Positions 49,698-58,609 of a DNA stretch of 64,000 nucleotides are shown in pieces. Source of the stretch: a virus. Every line of letters begins with the position of its first letter. The stretch's first letter is position 1. The position numbers and the translations under genes were made by a program. The notes under the pieces are model-generated. The model did not search any database. It had not been told where the DNA came from and was given only the letters and a program-made list of their open reading frames with translations. The stretch lies in the IMG/VR virus record IMGVR_UViG_3300032313_001465, positions 62,001 to 126,000 of that record; one strand, given 5' to 3'.

Positions 49698-50597
49698 ATG
49701 AAGAAATCTGATCTTAAAAAACATATTAAAGAAGAAATACTTTCGATCCTAAAAGAAGCATCAACAGCATTAGTAACTACTAAAGGAGGAACAAAACCTG
49801 TATCATTCTCATCCCCTTCAGAATTAAGCGCTCTTAAAACGGATGCTAACGTATCATCAATCACAACAACAGCAGGGCAAAAGATTAAAGAAACTAAAAA
49901 AGAAATGAAAGAAGATAAATTCGATGATAAAATAACAAATCTTGAAAAATATACTTATACTGTAAATGGGAAAAAAGTAACTCCGGAAATTGGTTATTTT
50001 GATCATTCATTAAAAGCTATGATATCCACTCCAAGAAGTGGTGATGAGTATTTTGATTATGAATTTTATAGAATTGGCGAACCTGATGAAAGTGGTAATA
50101 TTGAATTATCTCCTGAAAAAGGTAAAAAAGGAATGTATACTGAAGAAATGGATACTTCAGGATTTAAATCTGGTAGAGAATTTATTAATATAAAATTACA
50201 AAAATATCCTAAAGCTGTAGCTAAAATTAATCAATTAATTAATATGATTGGTGAAGATAAATTCACAATGGAAATGGCTAAATGGTTGTTTGATTTCTTT
50301 AATAATGCTTCATACGAAAGTCCAGTTAACGAAGCAAAAATTGAATCTGATTTTTTTGAACGAGAACCTAAATCTAAAGATATTGAGAAAGGAGAAGGCA
50401 TAATAGCTAAAACTACAAAGCTTTTAAAATTTCAAAAAGAATTAAAAACATTATCTAAAGATATGCAAGATTTAGCTGCTGAATATAGAGAAGCTGAAGG
50501 ATCTGATAAAGATGAAATTTTACGAACATTAAAAGTTAAAACTGCTGCTAAAAAGGAATTAGAGAAAAAAATAGAACAACTTGAAAGATATGTATAG
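49698..50597 (+). CDS. leader-bearing protein with C-terminal coiled coil, 299 aa
   Basis: Begins 'MKKSDLKKHIKEEILSILKE', the cargo leader, and ends in a long coiled coil ('FQKELKTLSKDMQDLAAEYR' onward). Between them is an alpha/beta region and a VNE site. No domain recognised. Probably head-associated. Confidence 0.6.
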   Translation: MKKSDLKKHIKEEILSILKEASTALVTTKGGTKPVSFSSPSELSALKTDANVSSITTTAGQKIKETKKEMKEDKFDDKITNLEKYTYTVNGKKVTPEIGYFDHSLKAMISTPRSGDEYFDYEFYRIGEPDESGNIELSPEKGKKGMYTEEMDTSGFKSGREFINIKLQKYPKAVAKINQLINMIGEDKFTMEMAKWLFDFFNNASYESPVNEAKIESDFFEREPKSKDIEKGEGIIAKTTKLLKFQKELKTLSKDMQDLAAEYREAEGSDKDEILRTLKVKTAAKKELEKKIEQLERYV

Positions 50598-51252
50598 TAT
50601 AGTATTAGGTGTATTAAAAAATATTTTAGTATTTCTAAAAAAATTAGATTTTAAATCTTTATTAATCATAGCACTAATCTTAATAATTTTATTTATTAAA
50701 GGATGTGGAGGTAATCACCCACCAACACCTACAAAAATTATTAAAATTGATGGAAAAAAATATAGCGTACTTAAACATACTATTGATACTACATATATTC
50801 CAAAAAATACAGTTATATATCGTAAAGGTAAAGACATTGTTATTGAAAAAGAAATCCCAATCTATATTCCTCTAAACATAGATACTTCAGCAATAATTAA
50901 AGATTATTATACAAGTAGATTATATAAAGATACACTTACATTAGATTCATTGTCGTTTGTTGTTATTAATGATACTATAGCAAAAAATAGAATAGAATCG
51001 AGAAAATTCACTTCACATATAGTATATCCTATTATTAAGGAAACTACAATAGTAAAAGAATTACCAAAAAATCAATTCTTCTTAGGCGCAACTCTTGGAT
51101 TTGATAAAACAAACATAGTAAATTTCGCAGGTCCTTCATTTATATTTAAAAGTAAAAAAGATTATTTATACTCTTTTGGAATAGGTTATAGTAATGCTAA
51201 AACCGTTAGTATACAGGGAGGAATGCTTTTTAAAATTAAATTAAAGAAATAA
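50590..51252 (+). CDS. membrane-anchored protein with barrel-like C-terminus, 220 aa
   Basis: One strong hydrophobic helix ('FKSLLIIALILIILFIKGC') at residues ~20-38 ends in a cysteine, a poor lipobox (Lys at -2). The following ~100 residues are polar, and the end ('FFLGATLGFDKTNIVNFAGP', 'YSFGIGYSNAKTVSIQGGML') reads like short beta hairpins of an outer-membrane protein. A spanin-like or envelope protein is possible. The ATG at 50590 is preferred to a TTG 9 nt upstream. Confidence 0.5.
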   Translation: MYSIVLGVLKNILVFLKKLDFKSLLIIALILIILFIKGCGGNHPPTPTKIIKIDGKKYSVLKHTIDTTYIPKNTVIYRKGKDIVIEKEIPIYIPLNIDTSAIIKDYYTSRLYKDTLTLDSLSFVVINDTIAKNRIESRKFTSHIVYPIIKETTIVKELPKNQFFLGATLGFDKTNIVNFAGPSFIFKSKKDYLYSFGIGYSNAKTVSIQGGMLFKIKLKK

Positions 51253-51255
51253 GTT

Positions 51256-52836
51256 TTGGAATCTCAAATAAAAGACATAATGAGACAGGAATATATAAAA
51301 TGTCTCCAAGATCCTGCCCATTTCATGAAAAAATATTGTTACATTAGTCATCCTCAAAGAGGAAGAATTATGTTTCACTTATATCCATTTCAAGAAAAGG
51401 TATTAGGTTTATTTCAAAAAAATCCATACTCCATAATACTTAAATCTCGTCAGTTAGGTATATCTACATTAGCTGGTGGGTATGCTTTATGGTTAATGTT
51501 ATTCCATAAAGACAAGAATATTTTATGTATTGCAACTAAACAGGATACAGCTAAAAATATGGTTACTAAGGTAAAATTTATGTACGATAATTTACCTTCA
51601 TGGTTAAAAGAAAAAGGTAAACCCTTAGAAGACAATAAACTAACTCTCAAACTAAATAACGGCTCTCAAATTAAAGCAACGTCTGCCTCGAGTGATGCAG
51701 GTAGATCAGAAGCTGTGTCCTTACTATTAGTAGATGAGGCCGCTTTTATTGAGAATATAGGAGAGATTTGGGCATCCGCTCAACAAACATTAGCAACAGG
51801 AGGAGGAGCAATTGTTCTTAGTACTCCATATGGAACTGGAAACTGGTTCCATCAAACTTGGGTTAAAGCAGAATCATCTGAAAATGATTTCTTACCTATC
51901 AGACTTCCATGGTATGTTCATCCTGAAAGAGATCAAACATGGAGAGATAAACAAAATGACTTATTAGGAGATCCAAGATTAGCAGCCCAAGAGTGTGATT
52001 GCGACTTTTCAAATTCAGGAGATACTGTATTACATCCTGAATATATAAAATACTATGAAGAAACTTATATTAAGGAACCGTTGGAGAGGCGAGGAGTTGA
52101 TCGTAACTTATGGGTATGGGAATCTCCAGATTATACTCGTCAGTATTTATTAGTAGCGGATGTAGCTCGAGGTGATGGAAAAGATTTCTCAGCATTTCAC
52201 GTTATTGATGTAGAAACTAATACACAAGTAGCTGAATATAAAGGGCAAATTGGAACTAGAGAGTTTGGGTATTTATTAGTGGGAGTAGCTACTGAATATA
52301 ATAATGCTTTATTAGTAGTAGAAAATGCAAATATAGGATGGAGTACATTACAAACCATTCAAGAAAGAAACTATGCTAATCTATATTATTCTCCAAAAAA
52401 TGGAGAAATTACCGCAGATTCGTATTTTGATCAATTTATGGATTCAAGTAAAACAGTAGCTGGATTTACAATGTCTTTAAGAACAAGACCTATGGTAATA
52501 GGTAAATTCCAAGAATATGTTGGTGATAGATCAGTAGTTATTCAATCTAAAAGATTATTAGAAGAAATGAAAGTATTTGTTTGGAAAAATGGTAGAGCTG
52601 AAGCTCAACAAGGATATAATGATGATTTAATTACATCATTTTCTATTGCTATGTTTTTAAGAGATACAGCATTTAAGTTTAAACAACAAGGTCTAGATTT
52701 AACTAGAACCGCATTAAATAATTTTTCAACCGGAAAAAGTCAATACCAAGGAGCATATTTCGCAAGAGGAACAGATAACCCATATTCTATGAATATAAAG
52801 GGCCAAAGCGAAGATTTAACATGGTTAACAAGATAA
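51256..52836 (+). CDS. terL: terminase large subunit (gp17-like)
   Basis: A 526-aa packaging motor. ATPase: deviant Walker A 'SRQLGIST' (64-71), Walker B 'LLLVDE' (156-161), coupling motif 'LSTPYGTG'. Nuclease (RNase H-like): 'LLVADVARGDGKDFSAFHVI' with Asp302 and 'LLVVENANIG', plus 'YNDDLITSFSIA'. It cuts concatemers and pumps DNA into the prohead through the portal. The TTG start keeps an N-terminal helix; ATG at 51280 is the alternative. Small terminase is not recognised nearby. Confidence 0.9.
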   Translation: MESQIKDIMRQEYIKCLQDPAHFMKKYCYISHPQRGRIMFHLYPFQEKVLGLFQKNPYSIILKSRQLGISTLAGGYALWLMLFHKDKNILCIATKQDTAKNMVTKVKFMYDNLPSWLKEKGKPLEDNKLTLKLNNGSQIKATSASSDAGRSEAVSLLLVDEAAFIENIGEIWASAQQTLATGGGAIVLSTPYGTGNWFHQTWVKAESSENDFLPIRLPWYVHPERDQTWRDKQNDLLGDPRLAAQECDCDFSNSGDTVLHPEYIKYYEETYIKEPLERRGVDRNLWVWESPDYTRQYLLVADVARGDGKDFSAFHVIDVETNTQVAEYKGQIGTREFGYLLVGVATEYNNALLVVENANIGWSTLQTIQERNYANLYYSPKNGEITADSYFDQFMDSSKTVAGFTMSLRTRPMVIGKFQEYVGDRSVVIQSKRLLEEMKVFVWKNGRAEAQQGYNDDLITSFSIAMFLRDTAFKFKQQGLDLTRTALNNFSTGKSQYQGAYFARGTDNPYSMNIKGQSEDLTWLTR

Positions 52837-52847
52837 AATAAACAAAA

Positions 52848-54749
52848 ATGGCAGATAAAAGTGTATTTACAAGACTAAAAAGGTTATTTTCTACGGATGT
52901 AATCATCAGAAACCAAGGTGGGAATAACATTCGTGTAATAGATGTTAATCACATCCAAACTACTGGAGAAATTGAAACTAATTCACTTCAAGATAGATTT
53001 AATCGAATATATAGTAGCACAAACCCATCATCTTTATATGGAGCTCAATTTAATCTTAACTATCAATATTTAAGAACACAAATGTATTCTGAATATGATG
53101 TTATGGATACTGATGCTATTATAGCCTCTGCTCTAGATATTATTGCAGATGAAAGCACATTAAAAAATGAACAAGGAGAAGTATTACAAATTGTAAGTAG
53201 TGATGAAGATGTTCAAAAAATATTATATAACTTATTTTATGATGTATTAAATATAGAATTTAATATGTGGTCATGGGTAAGACAAATGTGTAAATATGGT
53301 GACTTTTTCTTAAAATTAGAGATAGCTGATAAATTTGGAGTATATAATGTTATCCCATATACTGCATATCATATTGAAAGACAAGAAGGATACGATAAAG
53401 CAAATCCTGCTTCTATAAGATATGCATTTTCACCTGATGGTTTTGCTGGGGGTAGTTATGGTTACTATAACTTACCAAATCAACCTACTAATTCAAATCG
53501 AATTTATTTTGATAACTATGAGATGGCTCATTTCAGACTAATCTCAGATGTAAATTATTTACCTTACGGAAGAGCATATATTGAACCAGCGCGTAAATTA
53601 TATAAACAATACTCTTTAATGGAAGATAGCATGCTTATCCATAGAATAGTTAGAGCGCCGGAAAAACGTGTATTTTATATTAATATTGGAGGCATTCCAC
53701 CTAATGAAGTAGAAGCATTTATGCAAAAAACAATTTCTGCTATGAAACGTACTCCATATATTGATCCTGAAACTGGAGAATATAATTTGAAGTATAATAT
53801 GCAGAATATGATGGAAGATTTCTATATTCCAGTTCGTGGGAATGATGCAACTACTAAAATTGATACTACAAAAGGTTTAGAGTATGATGGTATTAAGGAT
53901 GTTGAGTATTTAAGAGATAAAATGTTTGCTGCCTTAAAAGTTCCAAAAGCTTTTATGGGTTATGAGAAAGATTTAACTGGAAAAGCTACATTAGCAGCCG
54001 AAGATATTAGATTTGCTCGTACAATTGATAGAATACAGAGAATAATATTATCTGAACTTGAAAAAATTGCTTTAATCCATTTATATACACAAGGATATGA
54101 TGGTGAACAGTTAACTAATTTTAAATTATCTCTTACTACTCCTTCAATTATATACGATCAAGAACGTTTAGCTCTTTTAAAAGAAAAAGTAGATTTAGCT
54201 GTAACTATTTTCGAAAACGATGTTTTACCATCTGATTGGGTTTACACTAACGTATTCCATTTAAGTGAAAGTGAATTTGGTGAAATGAGAGATCTAAATG
54301 TGGAAGACGCAAAACGTAGATTTAGACTAAAACAAATATCAGAAGAAGGAAATGATCCATTAGAAACAGGTAAATCATATGGTACACCTCATGATTTAGC
54401 AACACTATATGGCACAGGAAGATATGATAATACAGCTGATGTTCCTGCTGGATATAATGAAAAAGCTACTTTAGGTCGTCCTGTAGAAAAAAGTTCAAAT
54501 ATAAATACTCAAGGCAATGCTTTTGGTAGAGATAGATTGGGGGTTGCTGCTATGAAAAAAGATGATCAACCATCATTTGGTAAAACCAATTATAAAGGAG
54601 GTTCACCTCTAGCATTAGAAGGAACCAAAAAATCTTATTTTCAAAATAGAAAATTATTAGAGAATATGAAAGTAGAACGCAAAGTAATGATTTTTGAATC
54701 AGACAAAAACAAAGAGTCATTACTAGATGATTCTCAGTTACTACCTTAA
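52848..54749 (+). CDS. portal protein (gp20-like)
   Basis: A 633-aa protein. 'YLRTQMYSEYDVMDTDAIIA' and 'ALDIIADESTLKNEQGEVLQ', then 'PEKRVFYINIGGIPPNEVEA', 'KLKAFMGYEKDLTGKATLA'-type segments are characteristic of T4-like portals, and the length fits (T4 gp20 is 524 aa, cyanophage forms longer). It forms the dodecameric DNA gate at one capsid vertex. The C-terminal ~100 residues are Gly/Lys-rich and disordered, ending in leader-like 'NRKLLENMKVERKVMIFE'. Confidence 0.9.
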   Translation: MADKSVFTRLKRLFSTDVIIRNQGGNNIRVIDVNHIQTTGEIETNSLQDRFNRIYSSTNPSSLYGAQFNLNYQYLRTQMYSEYDVMDTDAIIASALDIIADESTLKNEQGEVLQIVSSDEDVQKILYNLFYDVLNIEFNMWSWVRQMCKYGDFFLKLEIADKFGVYNVIPYTAYHIERQEGYDKANPASIRYAFSPDGFAGGSYGYYNLPNQPTNSNRIYFDNYEMAHFRLISDVNYLPYGRAYIEPARKLYKQYSLMEDSMLIHRIVRAPEKRVFYINIGGIPPNEVEAFMQKTISAMKRTPYIDPETGEYNLKYNMQNMMEDFYIPVRGNDATTKIDTTKGLEYDGIKDVEYLRDKMFAALKVPKAFMGYEKDLTGKATLAAEDIRFARTIDRIQRIILSELEKIALIHLYTQGYDGEQLTNFKLSLTTPSIIYDQERLALLKEKVDLAVTIFENDVLPSDWVYTNVFHLSESEFGEMRDLNVEDAKRRFRLKQISEEGNDPLETGKSYGTPHDLATLYGTGRYDNTADVPAGYNEKATLGRPVEKSSNINTQGNAFGRDRLGVAAMKKDDQPSFGKTNYKGGSPLALEGTKKSYFQNRKLLENMKVERKVMIFESDKNKESLLDDSQLLP

Positions 54750-54768
54750 TATTTATATATATTTATAA
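54749..54768 (+). promoter_or_regulatory. tandem late-type ATATTTAT motifs
   Basis: Two copies back to back, ATATTTATAT (54749-54758) and ATATTTATAA (54759-54768), right after the portal stop. Confidence 0.5.
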
Positions 54769-54779
54769 AAAACACATTG

Positions 54780-55628
54780 ATGAAACATAATAGGACAAAA
54801 AATACAGGTATACTATTTGAATTATTAACAAGACAGATTACTTCAGATATTCTATCAGGTAAAGATTCACCTGCATCAAAAATAATCAAATCTCATTTTG
54901 TTAATACTGAATTAGGGAAAGAATACAAGTTATATGAGTCTATTTTTAAAAATAACTTTGTTAGCGAAGCTAAAGCTAATATGGTTATAAACACGGTATT
55001 AGAATCTTCTAAAAAGTTAAATCGTACAACTTTAAGAAAACAAAAATACAATTTAATTAAGGAAATAAAAGACCACTATAACTTAGACGAATTTTTTAAA
55101 ACTAAAGTTTCAAACTACAAAGAATTAGCATCTATATATGTTTTATTTGAAGTACATAGTGATCCAACATATTCAAATCCACAAATTACTATAAATAATA
55201 AAACTACTCTTTTAGAATATTTAACAAAACCCAAAAGGGAAAAAGAACACACCCAAACCATTATTGAGGAGTTTCAAACATACGACAAAGATTTACGTAT
55301 TTTAACTTACAAGATTTTACTTGATAAATTTAATACAAAACATGCTCATTTAAATGAGAACCAAAAATTAGTACTCAAAGAATTTATCAACTCAATAGAT
55401 TCAGCTCCAAAATTGATGAGATTTTATAATGATAAGATAAACGAAATCAAATCTGAAATAAAAACTCAAATCAACAAAACAGAAGATGCTGTTGTTAAAA
55501 TTAAATTAAAGGAAGTAAGTAAACTACTAACTGAAGTTGATAAGAATCAAAAAGTTAAAACAAATAATTTAGTTGACTTACTTCAATATTTTGAACTTTT
55601 AGAAGAATTAAAACATACTAATGGATAA
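54780..55628 (+). CDS. conserved head-module protein, 282 aa
   Basis: Begins 'MKHNRTKNTGILFELLTRQI'; helical and charged throughout, ending in a coiled coil. Genes of this kind lie between portal and prohead genes in related phages, but I do not know a function. The ATG is used rather than the TTG immediately before it. It overlaps the next gene by 8 nt. Confidence 0.65.
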   Translation: MKHNRTKNTGILFELLTRQITSDILSGKDSPASKIIKSHFVNTELGKEYKLYESIFKNNFVSEAKANMVINTVLESSKKLNRTTLRKQKYNLIKEIKDHYNLDEFFKTKVSNYKELASIYVLFEVHSDPTYSNPQITINNKTTLLEYLTKPKREKEHTQTIIEEFQTYDKDLRILTYKILLDKFNTKHAHLNENQKLVLKEFINSIDSAPKLMRFYNDKINEIKSEIKTQINKTEDAVVKIKLKEVSKLLTEVDKNQKVKTNNLVDLLQYFELLEELKHTNG

Positions 55629-56034
55629 TTTAAAAGGGAAAATTAAAAAGATATGTCAAGAATATCTTAAAAAACTAAAAGAAGAATCTACAACAGGTGG
55701 TGGAACAGCTAGTAGTGCCGGAATGACTACAGGTACTGGAGAACAATATGCTACACCATTTGCCTTTAATCCAAATAAAAAAGCTAAAGGTACAGCCAGT
55801 AATTACTACTATAAGTTAGGATATAAATTGGCACCTAACCAAGTAACTGAAATAGATAAATCTACATATGGAACCGGAAATTTAGGACCGGGTCCAAAAG
55901 CAACTGAACGTGGAGTAGAAGATAATTATTATGTAAAGGCGTTTGGTTACAAAGTAGTTGATCGTAAAAAACAAGCAGACGCTTCTAAAGCTGTAGATTA
56001 TAAAGATTTATGGGGAAAAACATATAAATATTAA
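55621..56034 (+). CDS. small head protein that repeats the capsid protein's N-arm
   Basis: A 137-aa protein. A leader helix ('MDNLKGKIKKICQEYLKKLK', EE) is followed by 'STTGGGTASSAGMTTGTGEQ' then YATPFAF. This matches the major capsid protein just after its predicted cleavage site ('SQTGGGTSSTATFTAGVGEQ' then WA): 14 of 22 positions identical. The rest is basic, Tyr/Gly-rich. It may be a capsid-associated or cement-type protein that uses the same contacts. Confidence 0.65.
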   Translation: MDNLKGKIKKICQEYLKKLKEESTTGGGTASSAGMTTGTGEQYATPFAFNPNKKAKGTASNYYYKLGYKLAPNQVTEIDKSTYGTGNLGPGPKATERGVEDNYYVKAFGYKVVDRKKQADASKAVDYKDLWGKTYKY

Positions 56035-56035
56035 T

Positions 56036-56275
56036 ATGTATAGATATAAATTAAAAGAAGAAACACCACAAACTCCTAAACAATATCAACAAACCCGCTT
56101 AAACGGATTTGATGAAGTTATAGATTTAATAGGACAAATACAACCTCTTTTAAAAGAAGCTAGACAAAAAACGATAGAATATTATAATGATAATCCTGAG
56201 TCGTATGATGTAGTATATGGTACTGATTTAATAAAAGATTACTTATTAGATATAACAAAAATATTAAAAAAATAA
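56036..56275 (+). CDS. small head-module protein, 79 aa
   Basis: A charged helical protein; 'MYRYKLKEETPQTPKQYQQT' at the start. No family recognised. 1 nt after the preceding gene. Confidence 0.55.
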   Translation: MYRYKLKEETPQTPKQYQQTRLNGFDEVIDLIGQIQPLLKEARQKTIEYYNDNPESYDVVYGTDLIKDYLLDITKILKK

Positions 56276-56282
56276 AACAAAC

Positions 56283-56561
56283 ATGGTAAATATCCCAGTA
56301 AATTTAGGAGGAACATTTTTAACAGCCAGTCAATCAGCCACTGGAGCATTCTCAGGAATGATATGTTTAGGAACAGGATCAGCAACAGCAATAACAGGTT
56401 CAATTATTTCAGGTATTAAATATGGATATGCGTTTGCTAACAACAAAGTTTCAGAAGCTGTAGGGGTACCATTTACAATGGCTCCAGGAACTACATTTCC
56501 TATGGTTATAACTTCTTGTAGTTTAGCAGCAGGTAGCGCTCCAGTATTTTTATATTCATAA
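56283..56561 (+). CDS. small structural protein, 92 aa
   Basis: A Gly/Ala/Ser/Thr-rich beta protein ('ASQSATGAFSGMICLGTGSA') with no charge clusters. Composition and place suggest a capsid decoration or head-completion protein; no family recognised. Confidence 0.55.
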   Translation: MVNIPVNLGGTFLTASQSATGAFSGMICLGTGSATAITGSIISGIKYGYAFANNKVSEAVGVPFTMAPGTTFPMVITSCSLAAGSAPVFLYS

Positions 56562-56574
56562 TTTTAAATAAACA

Positions 56575-57786
56575 ATGAAAACATTACAAACACAATATAA
56601 TCTTATTAAAGAAGGAAAAGGAAGTAAACATGTATTTTTAAAGGAAGCAAAAAGCTTATATCCTGACATGATTACTAATTTTTCAACTTTTGAACAAACT
56701 GAAAAAATTCTTAAAAATAGAGGAGTAATTAACGAAAATTTTGTTGGATTACAACCTATTAACGATTGGGAACCATCTCCAAAACAAGACTATGAAATAG
56801 CATTTAAAAAATTCTTATCTGAAGTAGAAGAAGAAAAAGTTAAAGCTGATACTAAAAAAGTGTCTAAATATGTAGAAGATACTGATGCTCATAGTTTTGA
56901 TAATAAAGATCGTAAAAATATTGATAATTTAAGTGGTCAAGAAGTACTTAATGGGTTTTATACCGAATTAAAAGCGCCTAAAAACGCAGATAAAACGAAA
57001 GACGAATTAATGGATATCGTTACTAAAAATCTATCAAAAGATCCGTTATACTACATTAAAAACGGCCAATTTGGAACTGAAGGAGTGGGATATACTGAAG
57101 ACGCTCCAGGTTTAGGTAAGCCTAAAGAAGCAAAAGGTAAATATAAATCAAGTGGATATGGCGATTTAGATAATAAACAAACAGCTCCAAAATCAAACGT
57201 TAAGGATTCAGGAAAAAGTGAATACAAAACTGGTATGCCTAAGAAAGTAAAAGAAATGGATATGAAAGCTCAATCTTCTAAAGGTGTACAAAAAATGGCT
57301 ACTCCTGGTAAACCAAAAACTATAAAACTAAATGAAATAGGAATGTTTCATGATCCTATGGGATATAATAAAGGAGCAAAATCTCAAAAGGAAGTAGCTC
57401 GTGATATATTAATGAATGCTGGATTGTCTGATGAAGAAATAAAAAAGTTCATTAGTGATAATATGTTTAAAAAAGGAAGATTAGATGATTTAGCTAAAGA
57501 ATATATTAAATCCCTTAAAGGACTAAATGAAAATCAAGAATCAAATACAGATGTATTAAAAGATTTAATATCAAGACATGATTGGTACTTTGAAATGAGT
57601 GATGATAATAGAAAATATAAAGATGGTCAAGCATCTGAAAAGAAAATTATGGATTTAGTAAATAGAATGGGAGATGAAGGCAAAAAAATCTATAATTCAA
57701 TGGCACCAAAAGATAGACAATTAAAAGAATCCGTAGTTGATAGAATAATAGAATCTATTCTTGAAAGACTTAAGAAAATTAAATAA
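56575..57786 (+). CDS. probable prohead core protein, 403 aa
   Basis: A very hydrophilic, lysine/glutamate-rich protein starting 'MKTLQTQYNLIKEGKGSKHV' and with several h-x-E sites (INE, LSE, LNE) along its length. It lies directly upstream of the protease, where T4 has small core proteins gp67/gp68. I infer an internal core or scaffold component degraded during maturation. It ends in a basic amphipathic helix ('VVDRIIESILERLKKIK'). Confidence 0.6.
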   Translation: MKTLQTQYNLIKEGKGSKHVFLKEAKSLYPDMITNFSTFEQTEKILKNRGVINENFVGLQPINDWEPSPKQDYEIAFKKFLSEVEEEKVKADTKKVSKYVEDTDAHSFDNKDRKNIDNLSGQEVLNGFYTELKAPKNADKTKDELMDIVTKNLSKDPLYYIKNGQFGTEGVGYTEDAPGLGKPKEAKGKYKSSGYGDLDNKQTAPKSNVKDSGKSEYKTGMPKKVKEMDMKAQSSKGVQKMATPGKPKTIKLNEIGMFHDPMGYNKGAKSQKEVARDILMNAGLSDEEIKKFISDNMFKKGRLDDLAKEYIKSLKGLNENQESNTDVLKDLISRHDWYFEMSDDNRKYKDGQASEKKIMDLVNRMGDEGKKIYNSMAPKDRQLKESVVDRIIESILERLKKIK

Positions 57787-57787
57787 A

Positions 57788-58408
57788 ATGAGTAAACAAC
57801 TTCTAATAGAAACTAGACCATTCCAAGTTAATCCAATGCAACTTGTTGAAGGAACCAAAGGATCTTCAGGAAATCCATTAGTAGAAGGTATTTTAGCTAC
57901 AGTAGAAGTAAAAAATGGAAATGGAAGATACTACAAGAGAGAGTTATGGGAAAGGGAATTAGAAACATACATGCAAAGTATTAAAGAAAATCGTGCAACT
58001 GGAGAATTAGATCACCCCAGCACTGAAGTTATTAACTTAAAAAATGTATCTCATGCTATCAAAGATATTTGGTGGGATGGGGACAACATAATGGGTAAAA
58101 TCGAAATTCTACCTACCCCATCAGGTAATATCCTAAAAGCACTTATAGAAAGCAATATCTCAGTAGGAGTATCTTCAAGAGGAATGGGTACTTTAAAACA
58201 AGAAGGCGATTTAATGGAAGTACAAGATGATTTTACATTAACATGTTGGGATTTTGTATCTACTCCTTCTAATCCAGGTAGCTGGATGCATCCAATAAAT
58301 GGAATGATGAACGAAGGTTTACAATCAATTAAAACAAATAAGTATTCTAAAGTAAATTCTATTCTTTTTGAAATATTATGCGCTCACGGCACTTGCCCAA
58401 TAATTTAA
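57788..58408 (+). CDS. prohead protease (gp21-like)
   Basis: A 206-aa serine protease of the T4 gp21/herpesvirus assemblin-like fold. 'NRATGELDHPSTEVINLKNV' contributes the catalytic His76, and 'ISVGVSSRGMGTLK' the serine (129/130). T4 gp21 cuts after glutamate in h-x-E sites of scaffold, internal proteins and capsid protein, then itself. The N-terminal 'MQLVEGTKG' and C-terminal 'MMNEGLQS' are possible self-cleavage sites. Use of the ATG at 57788, 1 nt after the preceding stop, gives the normal N-terminus. Confidence 0.85.
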   Translation: MSKQLLIETRPFQVNPMQLVEGTKGSSGNPLVEGILATVEVKNGNGRYYKRELWERELETYMQSIKENRATGELDHPSTEVINLKNVSHAIKDIWWDGDNIMGKIEILPTPSGNILKALIESNISVGVSSRGMGTLKQEGDLMEVQDDFTLTCWDFVSTPSNPGSWMHPINGMMNEGLQSIKTNKYSKVNSILFEILCAHGTCPII

Positions 58409-58438
58409 AATCTATCATAAAATAATATTTTAGAACTG

Positions 58439-58470
58439 ATGTCTCCCCTAAAAAGGAGACATTTTTTTTT
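58439..58470 (+). terminator. rho-independent terminator after the protease gene
   Basis: ATGTCTCC (58439-58446) pairs with GGAGACAT (58455-58462), followed by eight or more T. Confidence 0.9.
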
Positions 58471-58484
58471 CTTCAAAACGCGAC

Positions 58485-58546
58485 TTTGACAAAAATGCGA
58501 CATACGTATAGCTATAATGTACTATTCTCATTCTACTATATAGTAC
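58485..58546 (+). promoter_or_regulatory. candidate promoter and structured leader of the scaffold/capsid genes
   Basis: TTTGACA (58485-58491) and TATAAT (58513-58518) are 21 nt apart; taken as TTTG-N20-TAGCTATA the spacing equals that of the early promoters. Downstream GTACTA (58519-58524)/TAGTAC (58541-58546) are inverted and TACTATATAGTA (58534-58545) is a perfect palindrome. It stands between a strong terminator and the scaffold gene, so the scaffold/capsid pair needs its own promoter here. Confidence 0.5.
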
Positions 58547-58609
58547 CAAACAATCATAACCCCAATTACAATTACTAATAATTGTATTTCCAAAACAAAT
58601 TTAAGGAAA

